Below, piece by piece: positions 44,483 through 53,059 of a stretch of DNA of 64,000 bases; position 1 is the stretch's first letter; every line of letters starts with the position of its first letter. The stretch spans positions 62,001 to 126,000 of the forward strand of contig NZ_JAPDMU010000001.1 in NCBI RefSeq assembly GCF_026319325.1, in the 5' to 3' direction. Made by a program: the position numbers and the translations under genes. The stretch comes from Methylophaga sp. OBS3 (GTDB lineage: Bacteria; Pseudomonadota; Gammaproteobacteria; Nitrosococcales; Methylophagaceae). The notes under the pieces are model-generated. The model did not search any database. It had not been told where the DNA came from and saw only the letters and a list, made by a program, of their open reading frames with translations.

Positions 44483-45718
44483 TCAAAAGCCTTTATTAGT
44501 TAAATTAGCCCATTCGACAGCATCAACATATATATTGGCAAACGCTTCCAGACTAGCGAAATCTTCATTTACACAATCCCAATGACCCGTTTTATAGGCC
44601 ACGACATCATCAAGCATTTTGCCAAGCAGACCACCATGGTTTGTTAATGCTAGGATTATTTCGTCGTTTAAAGGGATGCCTTTTAACAATTCATCCATCG
44701 GACGATTTAGCATTAAATCTAGGTTGGAAAACAAGCCGGCTAGAAAACCAAGGTTTTCAGGGTAGCCGTAGGCTGGAGCAATTTTTTCACACATTTTGCC
44801 TCTTATTAATGCCGCCGTCATCAACTCATCGGGAATCGAATCGATTTCATTCATGGCAATGATGGTTGTCCAGGTCTTAATGGCATTAATACCTAAAAAC
44901 ACCAACGCATGCTTTACGGAATCGATGTGTTTGTTTAGACCTACGGCAGCTGAGTTTAATAAGCGAGTTAATTTATAGAGTAACCCGGGATCTTGACTGA
45001 TTAATGTTTCAATCTCATCAAATTCAATATCGGGATCTTGTAGTTTCGCTATGAGTGATAAAAGTTGTTGTTGTCGCGCTGGAATAACTTTATCTTCAAT
45101 GATAGATGGCTTTGAAAAGAAGTAACCTTGGAACAAATCAAAACCCAGTTTGCGGCAATAATTAAACTGATCATTGGTTTCCACTTTTTCAGCCAGAAGT
45201 CTGACTGGATACTTACGAAGTATCTGCACATGTTCGGCAAGTTCTTCGTTTGTCATGGAGAGCACATCAACTTTAATAATTGTGGCTAACTCAACTAAGG
45301 GAAGAAGGCTGGGGCTGAAAATAAAGTCGTCGAGCGCAATCAGGTAACCTTGTTTAACAAGGTTTTTGACTGCAGCGATAACTTCTTCATCTGGCTCAAT
45401 ATCTTCAAGGATCTCTAAAACGACGCGTTCTTTGGCTAATGGAAATGGGTCGTCACTTAGCAGAAAACTGCGGGTGAGATTGACAAATCCCGTATGGTCG
45501 CCGAGGACACGATCCATACCAATTTCTAAAAAGGCATAGTTAATGACTTTGGCGGTGGCGAGATCTGCAGCATCAGCGTTGATATTGGCGCAGAAGTCTG
45601 TGGAACTATTTCTGAATAAGAGCTCGTAGGCAAAAACACGTAAGTTGTAATCAAATATTGGCTGTCGAGCGAGGATTGCCGTAGGGTAGCTATCGGTCAG
45701 GCTTTCATGATTTTTCAT
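44483..45718 (-). CDS. HDOD domain protein with degenerate EAL domain
   Basis: A 411-residue cytoplasmic signalling protein. The N-terminal half is EAL-like (ARQPIFDYNLRVFAYELLF). However, EAL is replaced by ELL and the DDFGTG loop by DDFIFS, so phosphodiesterase activity is unlikely; it may bind cyclic-di-GMP or nothing. The C-terminal half (about 200-411) is an HDOD domain (SQDPGLLYKLTRLLNSAAV, HALVFLGINAIKTW). This is the YuxH-like architecture. I chose ATG 45718 with GAGGG 8 bases upstream rather than GTG 45727. It is first in a probable operon with the Gld-like transporter. Confidence 0.88.
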   Translation of the reverse strand: MKNHESLTDSYPTAILARQPIFDYNLRVFAYELLFRNSSTDFCANINADAADLATAKVINYAFLEIGMDRVLGDHTGFVNLTRSFLLSDDPFPLAKERVVLEILEDIEPDEEVIAAVKNLVKQGYLIALDDFIFSPSLLPLVELATIIKVDVLSMTNEELAEHVQILRKYPVRLLAEKVETNDQFNYCRKLGFDLFQGYFFSKPSIIEDKVIPARQQQLLSLIAKLQDPDIEFDEIETLISQDPGLLYKLTRLLNSAAVGLNKHIDSVKHALVFLGINAIKTWTTIIAMNEIDSIPDELMTAALIRGKMCEKIAPAYGYPENLGFLAGLFSNLDLMLNRPMDELLKGIPLNDEIILALTNHGGLLGKMLDDVVAYKTGHWDCVNEDFASLEAFANIYVDAVEWANLTNKGF

Positions 45719-45782
45719 GTAAAACACCCTCTAACACTTACAATGCAATTTGATTGTATGGCTTATAAAATAAGCTGTATAC

Positions 45783-45810
45783 AAAAAAGCCCGCGATAGC
45801 GGGCTTTTTT
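45783..45810 (-). terminator. terminator of the rpmB-rpmG operon
   Basis: AAAAAAGCCCGC and GCGGGCTTTTTT form a 12-bp perfect stem around GATA, with T runs on either strand. It lies 16 bases after the rpmG stop and before the HDOD/EAL gene on the same strand, so it separates the two units. Confidence 0.92.
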
Positions 45811-45826
45811 CAGAGCGAAATCAGTA

Positions 45827-45982
45827 TTATTTGATTTTGGCTTCTTTGTACATCACGTGTTTGCGGACAACTGGATCAAATTTTTTGATTTCCATTTTTT
45901 CCGGCATGGTGCGTTTGTTTTTATCAGTGGTGTAGAAGTGACCTGTACCCGCTGATGAGACTAATTTAATTTTATCGCGCAT
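45827..45982 (-). CDS. rpmG: 50S ribosomal protein L33
   Basis: Translation of the minus strand gives a 51-residue basic protein beginning [20 protein letters not shown] and ending [11 protein letters not shown], which is unmistakably L33. The zinc-binding cysteines of the C-plus form are absent, so this is the zinc-independent version. It lies 13 bases after rpmB, the usual rpmBG order, and is followed by a strong terminator. Confidence 0.97.
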   Translation of the reverse strand: MRDKIKLVSSAGTGHFYTTDKNKRTMPEKMEIKKFDPVVRKHVMYKEAKIK

Positions 45983-45995
45983 GACTCAAGTCTCC

Positions 45996-46232
45996 TTAGA
46001 ATTTTTCGCCGCGAGCACGCAGATCAGACAGAACACTATCAATGCCGCGTTTGTCGATGATACGTAAACCGTGGTTGCTGACGCGCAGTTTAACCCAACG
46101 GTTTTCAGATTCTACCCAAAAACGGTGTGAGTGAAGGTTAGGAAGAAACCGGCGTTTTGTTTTGTTATGTGCGTGCGATACGTTGTTGCCGCTCATTGGG
46201 CGTTTGCCCGTTACCTGACATACTCTGGACAT
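45996..46232 (-). CDS. rpmB: 50S ribosomal protein L28
   Basis: A 78-residue basic protein starting [20 protein letters not shown] and containing [15 protein letters not shown], the L28 pattern. Only one Cys is present, so it is the zinc-free form. CAGGAGCAGG lies just upstream of the ATG. It is the first gene of the rpmB-rpmG operon. Confidence 0.97.
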   Translation of the reverse strand: MSRVCQVTGKRPMSGNNVSHAHNKTKRRFLPNLHSHRFWVESENRWVKLRVSNHGLRIIDKRGIDSVLSDLRARGEKF

Positions 46233-46313
46233 TTGGAACCTGCTCCTGAAAAACTTTTACCCAGACAACGCCGCAAACGCCGTCTGCCTGAAACAATTAA
46301 GCCCGACTTTATA

Positions 46314-46333
46314 CCATATTAGATTTAATATGG
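46314..46333 (-). repeat. AT-rich inverted repeat between the thioredoxin-like gene and rpmB
   Basis: CCATATTA and TAATATGG form a perfect 8-bp inverted repeat around GATT, 15 bases past the stop of the upstream thioredoxin-like gene. It has no good T run on the minus strand. It could be a weak terminator or an operator for rpmB. Confidence 0.4.
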
Positions 46334-46348
46334 ATAGTTGAAAATCAC

Positions 46349-46846
46349 TTATGCTGGCTCGAGGCCCATTTTTTCCAATCTGACTGCCAGTGCTGCAAAA
46401 TCAAGCTCACCAATTTTGCGCATGACAATATTACCATTTGCGTCAACAAGAAAGTGGGTTGGGGTGACACGAACATTACCAAAAGCATGGGAAAGTTTGT
46501 TATCAGAATCCCATGTCAGTGTATAAGGCAGTGATTTTTCTGAACGCATAGCCTTAATTTGCTCTGGTGTGTCATGTGCAAGCGCGATACCCAACATTCC
46601 CAAATCTGCATATTGCTCATGCAAATGCACTAACTCAGGCATTTCTGCGATACAGCCTGGGCAGTCGGTTGCCCAGAAAATGACCAATAGTGGTTTACCA
46701 ACGTAGTCACTCAGTTGTTTTGTTTCACCATCGATGGTGTCAAAACGTTGATTTGGCATCGGTGCTGAGGATGAACTATTCAGCCAAAAAAACAGACCAG
46801 CAATAATCAGCAGGGCAGGGAAAATGATCTTTAAAGCGGATTTCAT
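46349..46846 (-). CDS. TlpA/ResA-like membrane-anchored thioredoxin
   Basis: A 165-residue protein with an N-terminal signal anchor (about residues 6-23) and a periplasmic thioredoxin fold. The redox motif is DCPGC in VIFWATDCPGCIAEMPEL, and the cis-Pro is in VRVTPTHFLVD. Such proteins reduce disulfides, for example in cytochrome c maturation; the partner here is unknown. It starts only 2 bases after the stop of the acetolactate synthase gene, so the two are co-transcribed although no functional link is known. Confidence 0.88.
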   Translation of the reverse strand: MKSALKIIFPALLIIAGLFFWLNSSSSAPMPNQRFDTIDGETKQLSDYVGKPLLVIFWATDCPGCIAEMPELVHLHEQYADLGMLGIALAHDTPEQIKAMRSEKSLPYTLTWDSDNKLSHAFGNVRVTPTHFLVDANGNIVMRKIGELDFAALAVRLEKMGLEPA

Positions 46847-46848
46847 GT

Positions 46849-48480
46849 TTAGCTAGGGCTCGTTAATTGTCCAAGTTGTTCTGTTAATTTCAGGTTCTCA
46901 CGATAATCAACAGGGCAGTCGATGACGGTCACTGTATCTCGTGCTAACGCGGCCTGTAATTCAGGCATCAAATCATCAGTACGTTCAATTCTGACACCAA
47001 CAGCGCCAAATGATTGCGCGTATTGTACAAAATCTGGGTTAGTGAAGGTGACGTGACTGGTTCGGCCAAACTGGTTTTGCTGTTTCCATTCGATAAGGCC
47101 ATAACTTGCGTCATTCCAGATCAAAATAACAATGGGAATATTGAGACGCATTGCAGTTTCAATTTCTTGGGAATTCATCAAAAAGCCAGCATCGCCCGTG
47201 ACTGCGACAACTTTACGATGTGGATAAGCCAGTTTTGCGGCAATCGCACCGGGAACAGCAATCCCCATACTGGCAAAGCCATTGGAAATGATGCAGGTGT
47301 TGGGGTACTCACAGCGGAACATCCGTGACATCCACATTTTATGGGCGCCAACGTCACAAATTACAATATCTTCCAGATCCATGGCTGTGCGCAGATCCCA
47401 GATGATTTTTTGTGGTTTTACCGGAAACTCAGTGTCATCACGATGCTGATTCATTTCTTTAATCAGACTGTCGCGTAAAGTGCGCATTGCCTGACCTTTA
47501 TGCGGTGAGGTTAATGCGGCAAGGCGATTCAAACTGTGATTGATATTACCAATCACACCGACAACAACACTGTAATACGCATCGACTTCGGCATGGGTTG
47601 TATCTATATGAATTAATGTACGGTCGCGTGTCGGGTGCCACAAATAGGGGTGATATTCGACCATGTCGTAACCAACGCAAATGATGACATCGGCATTAGC
47701 AAACCCCGTGTTCACATAATCATTTGATTGCAAGCCAACACTGCCTAATGACATGGGATGGCGAAACGGAATAACCCCTTTAGCCATAAACGTATTGGCA
47801 ACTGGAATGCCTAGTTGCTCAGCAAAGTCAGCAAGTGCCTTGGCGGCATGAGAACGCACCACACCATTACCCGCCAAGATGATGGGGTTTTGTGCATTAG
47901 AAATAATTTCGGCAGCACGTTCTAAATGTTCTGCTGCAGGCTCCGGTGGTGTCGCATTTTTTACACGGAGAGGCTTGTCGTTAATTTCCATTTCCGCAAT
48001 GTTTTCGGGAAACTCTATAAAACAAGCGCCAGTTTTTTCGGTTTGCGCGACTTTAAAAGCTTTACGAACGATTTCGGGGATAACCTCGGGACTGACAATA
48101 CGGGTTGCGTATTTAGTCACCGGCAAAAACATGGCTTCTAAATCCAATACCTGATGGGATTCTTTGTGAAGTCGGCGGGTTGAAGCCTGGCCAGCAATGG
48201 CAATGAGTGGTGCATGGTCCATATTGGCATCAGCAACGCCGGTAATGAGATTGGTTGCGCCTGGTCCCAATGTCGCGATACAGACACCGGCTTTACCTGT
48301 TAAACGTCCATAAACATCGGCCATAAAAGCAGCACCTTGTTCATGGCGCGTGGTAATAAACTGGATGGGGGAGTCCAATAAGGCATCCATGACATCAAGG
48401 TTCTCTTCACCAGGGATACCAAAGATGTATTTGACGTCTTCATTTTCCAGCGCTTTCACAAACAGTTCTGCGGCTTTCAT
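46849..48480 (-). CDS. alsS: AlsS-type acetolactate synthase (ThDP enzyme)
   Basis: A 543-residue thiamine-diphosphate enzyme expected to join two pyruvates to 2-acetolactate. Key parts are the catalytic Glu in TRHEQGAAFMADVYGRLTGK and the central domain GNGVVRSHAAKALADF. The ThDP motif GDAGFLMNSQEIETAMRLN ends in WNDASYG. HKMWMSRMF and CPVDYREN resemble catabolic AlsS rather than IlvB/IlvI, and no small subunit or alsD gene adjoins it. Other ThDP activities of the superfamily cannot be excluded. I chose ATG 48480 after AAGGA over the longer frame to 48513. Confidence 0.82.
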   Translation of the reverse strand: MKAAELFVKALENEDVKYIFGIPGEENLDVMDALLDSPIQFITTRHEQGAAFMADVYGRLTGKAGVCIATLGPGATNLITGVADANMDHAPLIAIAGQASTRRLHKESHQVLDLEAMFLPVTKYATRIVSPEVIPEIVRKAFKVAQTEKTGACFIEFPENIAEMEINDKPLRVKNATPPEPAAEHLERAAEIISNAQNPIILAGNGVVRSHAAKALADFAEQLGIPVANTFMAKGVIPFRHPMSLGSVGLQSNDYVNTGFANADVIICVGYDMVEYHPYLWHPTRDRTLIHIDTTHAEVDAYYSVVVGVIGNINHSLNRLAALTSPHKGQAMRTLRDSLIKEMNQHRDDTEFPVKPQKIIWDLRTAMDLEDIVICDVGAHKMWMSRMFRCEYPNTCIISNGFASMGIAVPGAIAAKLAYPHRKVVAVTGDAGFLMNSQEIETAMRLNIPIVILIWNDASYGLIEWKQQNQFGRTSHVTFTNPDFVQYAQSFGAVGVRIERTDDLMPELQAALARDTVTVIDCPVDYRENLKLTEQLGQLTSPS

Positions 48481-48567
48481 CTGAATTCCTTCTATCAGGC
48501 GGTTTGGCTGCAAGAATAGCAGAATTTTTCAGCAAAACGAGGCCCGTAGTTGCTGAGGCTTTAGCGA

Positions 48568-48591
48568 TAAAAAAGGGGCTTTCGCCCCTTT
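48568..48591 (-). terminator. terminator after gatA
   Basis: AAAGGGGC and GCCCCTTT pair around a 4-base loop, and the minus strand continues into a T run. It lies 7 bases after the gatA stop and shows that the gatC-gatA transcript ends here. Confidence 0.85.
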
Positions 48592-48597
48592 GATTGT

Positions 48598-50052
48598 TTA
48601 TTGAAACGCTTTTGGAATCTGTTGATGCCAATCCGTTTCTTGTTGGTAACGATGTGCGACATTCAATAAGCGTGCTTCATCGAAATAGTTACCAATGATT
48701 TGTAAACCGACTGGTAAACCATCAACAAAACCTGCAGGGATAGACATGCCTGGTAAGCCTGCAAGATTAGTGTTGATAGTGAAGATATCTTCCAGATACA
48801 TAGCGACTGGGTCGTTAGTCTTCTCACCGAAGCGGAATGCAGGATTCGTTGCAGTTGGTCCCATGATGACGTCGACTTCTTCGAAAGCGCGTAAAAAGTC
48901 ATCACGGATCAAGCGGCGGCATTGTTGCGCTTTTATGTAATAAGCATCGTAGTATCCAGCAGACAACGCATAAGTACCAATCATTATGCGACGTTTCACT
49001 TCATCACCGAAACCTTCACCACGTGAGCGGGTATACAAATCCATCAAATCTTTAGGATCTTCAGCGCGGTGGCCAAAACGTACGCCATCCATACGAGACA
49101 GGTTTGAAGAACATTCGGCTGGAGCAACTACATAATAAGTGGGTACAGCTAACGCCGTATTCGGCAAGGTGATTTCTTTCAGCTTCGCGCCCATTGCTTC
49201 GTATGACTTAATTGCCGCTTCAACAGTCGCAGCAACTTTTGGATCTAAGCCTTCACCGAAATATTCTTTGGGTAGACCAATGGTTAGACCTTCTAAAGAA
49301 TCGTTCAAGGTCGCTGTGTAATCTGGGACGTCACGTTCGACGCTGGTGGAGTCGCGTTCATCAAAACCAGACATCACGTTCATTAACCAAGCTGCATCTT
49401 CTGCGCTGTTGGCCATTGGTCCAGCTTGATCAAGGCTAGAAGCAAAAGCAATCATGCCGTAGCGTGAAATACGACCGTAAGTCGGTTTCAGACCAGTTAA
49501 ATTGCACAAAGATGATGGTTGACGAATTGAGCCGCCAGTATCTGTACCTGTAGCAACGGGTGCTAAACGTGCTGCAACCGCAGCCGCAGAACCACCAGAT
49601 GAACCACCTGGTACACGGCCTGTATCCCAAGGATTTTTAACTGGACCATAAAAACTGGTTTCATTTGATGAGCCCATCGCAAACTCATCCATGTTGGTTT
49701 TACCCAATGTCACCATGCCCGCTGCATTCAGCTTTTCAACGACAGTGGCATCATATGGCGCAACGAATTTATCCAGCATTTTCGATGCACAGCTAGTGCG
49801 AATACCTTTGGTGCAGAAAATGTCTTTGTGCGCCAGCGGAATCCCGGTTAAGGGACCTGCTGTTTTAGCTTGTAAACGTTCATCAGCAGCTTTGGCCTGT
49901 GCTAACGCTAGTTCATCAGTCACGCTGATAAAGGCATTTAACTCGCCATTATGTTTATTAATGCGATCTAAGAAGTGTTGGGTTAAATCAACACTGCTAA
50001 TTTCGCCTTGTTGCAAGGCATCAGAAAGTTGTTTGAGCGATTTGTTATGCAT
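48598..50052 (-). CDS. gatA: aspartyl/glutamyl-tRNA amidotransferase subunit A
   Basis: The amidase subunit of GatCAB releases ammonia for conversion of Glu-tRNA(Gln) or Asp-tRNA(Asn). The Ser-cisSer-Lys triad can be placed at LAHKDIF (Lys), [14 protein letters not shown] (cis-Ser) and [12 protein letters not shown] (nucleophile). Length 484 is normal. It follows gatC by 11 bases. gatB, which usually comes next, is not present; a terminator follows directly. Confidence 0.96.
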   Translation of the reverse strand: MHNKSLKQLSDALQQGEISSVDLTQHFLDRINKHNGELNAFISVTDELALAQAKAADERLQAKTAGPLTGIPLAHKDIFCTKGIRTSCASKMLDKFVAPYDATVVEKLNAAGMVTLGKTNMDEFAMGSSNETSFYGPVKNPWDTGRVPGGSSGGSAAAVAARLAPVATGTDTGGSIRQPSSLCNLTGLKPTYGRISRYGMIAFASSLDQAGPMANSAEDAAWLMNVMSGFDERDSTSVERDVPDYTATLNDSLEGLTIGLPKEYFGEGLDPKVAATVEAAIKSYEAMGAKLKEITLPNTALAVPTYYVVAPAECSSNLSRMDGVRFGHRAEDPKDLMDLYTRSRGEGFGDEVKRRIMIGTYALSAGYYDAYYIKAQQCRRLIRDDFLRAFEEVDVIMGPTATNPAFRFGEKTNDPVAMYLEDIFTINTNLAGLPGMSIPAGFVDGLPVGLQIIGNYFDEARLLNVAHRYQQETDWHQQIPKAFQ

Positions 50053-50063
50053 ATTGTGCCTGT

Positions 50064-50351
50064 TTATTCGATGACTTTAGGGACTAGATATACACCAGCC
50101 TCTGTTTTCGGCGCGATAGCTTGGAAAGCGTCACGCTGGTCAGTTTCGCTGACAGTGTCTTCACGTAACCGTTGCTTGGCATCTAAAGGGTGCGCCATTG
50201 GGCTGATACCATCGGTATCCGCAGCACTCATTTGTTCAACCAGTGTCAGGATATTGTTTAAGTCACGGGCATAGTCAGGGATAGTTGCCTCATCAATGGC
50301 AAGTCTTGCCAGATAGGCGATTTTCTCAACATCGGCTTTTTCTAAACTCAT
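50064..50351 (-). CDS. gatC: aspartyl/glutamyl-tRNA amidotransferase subunit C
   Basis: A 95-residue GatC that wraps around GatA and GatB as an assembly factor. Recognisable parts are [28 protein letters not shown] and [15 protein letters not shown]. The ATG at 50351 ([12 protein letters not shown]) fits the family start. The open frame goes 21 bases further upstream. It is divergent from mreB, the same placement as in pseudomonads. Confidence 0.95.
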   Translation of the reverse strand: MSLEKADVEKIAYLARLAIDEATIPDYARDLNNILTLVEQMSAADTDGISPMAHPLDAKQRLREDTVSETDQRDAFQAIAPKTEAGVYLVPKVIE

Positions 50352-50409
50352 CGACGGTTCCAAAATTTGCATTTTTAAACGAAAGTGTGAAGTTTAAATG
50401 ATTACGCGC

Positions 50410-51519
<1,110 letters not shown>

Positions 51520-51541
51520 ACCACAATCAGCCTGATGAATT

Positions 51542-51578
51542 GAGACCTTTGCAGATGGCAGGCATGTGCGAAGGTCTC
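51542..51578 (+). promoter_or_regulatory. hairpin between mreB and mreC (attenuator or processing site)
   Basis: GAGACCTTTGCA and TGCGAAGGTCTC form a 12-bp stem (one G-T pair) with a 13-base loop, followed by TTCATTTT. It starts 22 bases after the mreB stop. It could partly terminate or process the transcript so that mreB is made in excess over mreCD. Confidence 0.6.
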
Positions 51579-51597
51579 TTCATTTTGGGGAAGCGCT

Positions 51598-52590
51598 ATT
51601 AAACCGTTATTTACACAAACTCCATCGATAAATACCCGCATGTTGCTGGCGGTGGTGTTTTCTTTGCTGTTATTTCTGATGGATGCGCGTCTGGATTATT
51701 TCAAACCAGTGCGCTCAGTAATGGCGACAGCGGTATACCCCATTCAAAGTCTGGCTGCGATGCCAAGTTCACTTGGTGATTGGGTTAAAGACTTATTCCA
51801 GAGCCGTGATGATTTGCGTGAGCGCATTACCGTTCTGGAAGCGCAAGCCTTAACGCAAAACGTTCGTATGCAACGGATGCAGGCGCTTGAGCGTGAGAAC
51901 ATGCGCCTTCGTGAGCTACTAGGTTCCTCTTTCCGCTTACAAGAACGTGTGCAAATCGCTGAGTTACTAAGCGTTGATCTAGATCCGTTTTACCAGCACG
52001 TCATTATTGATAAGGGTAATCAATTTGGTGTGTATGAAGGCCAACCCGTTTTAGATGCCCGCGGTGTTATGGGGCAAGTTGCTGAGGTAAGTCAACTATC
52101 AAGCCGTGTGGTGTTACTCACTGATCCAAGTCATAGCTTGCCGGTACAAGTCGTACGAAACGGCCTTCGTGCTGTGGTGACTGGTCGTGGCTTGAGTGAA
52201 CCATTACAAGTTGAGTTTCTGCCGCACAATGCTGATATTCGCGAGGGTGACTGGTTAGTTACTTCTGGGTTAGGCGGACGTTTCCCCGTGGGGTATCCGG
52301 TTGGGCGCGTAATGTCTGTTGAGTTTCCACCAGGTAAATCATTTGCTCAAATTTCTGTACAACCTGCTGCTCAGTTAGGCACCAGCCGTGAATTAATGCT
52401 GGTATTACCGGGTGAAAAAATTGATTTATCTATCCAAGAGCCTGCTATTGGCCTTGATGGTGAGCCTATTCCTGGGGTGCCGCTTGGTGATATTACCGAA
52501 CAGCAATCATTACCCTCACCAGAGTCAGAATCAACGCAAGAAGTAGCGCCTGAGACAACTTCTGAAGGTGCAGTTAACAATGGCAATTAA
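51598..52590 (+). CDS. mreC: rod-shape-determining protein MreC, apparently with an ATT start codon
   Basis: MreC is a periplasmic scaffold of the elongasome. TM1 is about residues 15-32, then a coiled coil (about 70-105, RITVLEAQALTQNVRMQRMQ), then the beta-barrel domain and a Pro/Glu/Ser-rich tail. The family N-terminus, KPIFSRGPSLQIR in E. coli, is encoded here as KPLFTQTPSINTR directly before the first in-frame ATG (51640). No ATG, GTG or TTG exists in frame between a TGA at 51541 and that ATG. The codon before KPLF is ATT at 51598, 7 bases after GGGG. Either ATT is the start, or the base is a mutation or error, or a shorter 316-residue form from 51640 is made. Confidence 0.85.
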   Translation: MKPLFTQTPSINTRMLLAVVFSLLLFLMDARLDYFKPVRSVMATAVYPIQSLAAMPSSLGDWVKDLFQSRDDLRERITVLEAQALTQNVRMQRMQALERENMRLRELLGSSFRLQERVQIAELLSVDLDPFYQHVIIDKGNQFGVYEGQPVLDARGVMGQVAEVSQLSSRVVLLTDPSHSLPVQVVRNGLRAVVTGRGLSEPLQVEFLPHNADIREGDWLVTSGLGGRFPVGYPVGRVMSVEFPPGKSFAQISVQPAAQLGTSRELMLVLPGEKIDLSIQEPAIGLDGEPIPGVPLGDITEQQSLPSPESESTQEVAPETTSEGAVNNGN

Positions 52591-53059
52591 TACGCGTCCT
52601 CAACAGATTTGGGTGATTTATGTCACTTTGCTGATTGCGATTGTTTTAATGATTTTACCGTTGCCAGATGCACTCAGATTGGCGCGTCCAGAATTTGTGG
52701 TCATGACGCTGATTTACTGGGCAATGGCTTTACCACAACGCGTGAGTATCGGTGTCGCATGGTTTACCGGTCTAGTGATGGACATCACCACCGGTTCGCA
52801 ATTAGGTATTCACTCATTTGCCTATGCAATGGCAATTTTTTTGGTCGCTAGATTTCACTTGCAGTTAAGACAGTATCCGTTGTGGCAACAGGCTTTCACG
52901 ATTTTATCTTTAGTCTTCTTGGTGCATGTGGTGTCGATGTTAAATGCACCAATGACCAGTGGTTGGCACATTTGGATGCCTGCTGTTGTCAGTACTATAT
53001 TGTGGCCAATTGTGTATGCCGTATTACGGAAAATTCGTCGTAGTTTTCAGGTGAGTTAA
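52580..53059 (+). CDS. mreD: rod-shape-determining protein MreD
   Basis: A 159-residue integral membrane protein with five or six TM helices and the MreD-like PLPDALRLARPEFVVMTLIYW and GLVMDITTGSQLG motifs. It belongs to the elongasome with MreB, MreC, PBP2 and RodA. I chose ATG 52580 (MAINTRPQ), preceded by GAAGGTG and overlapping the mreC end by 11 bases; an in-frame ATG lies at 52568. The stop shares a base with the mrdA start (TAATG). Confidence 0.93.
   Translation: MAINTRPQQIWVIYVTLLIAIVLMILPLPDALRLARPEFVVMTLIYWAMALPQRVSIGVAWFTGLVMDITTGSQLGIHSFAYAMAIFLVARFHLQLRQYPLWQQAFTILSLVFLVHVVSMLNAPMTSGWHIWMPAVVSTILWPIVYAVLRKIRRSFQVS

Noticed and set aside
46849..48480. IlvB/IlvI biosynthetic acetolactate synthase or a decarboxylase such as Xsc
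   Set aside because: No ilvH/ilvN partner adjoins it and the HKMWMSR and CPVDYREN segments resemble AlsS; other ThDP activities remain possible but less supported.
51565..51567. GTG-like alternative start for mreC upstream of the hairpin
   Set aside because: Counting the frame shows the GTG there is not in the mreC frame; the only in-frame candidate before 51640 is ATT at 51598.
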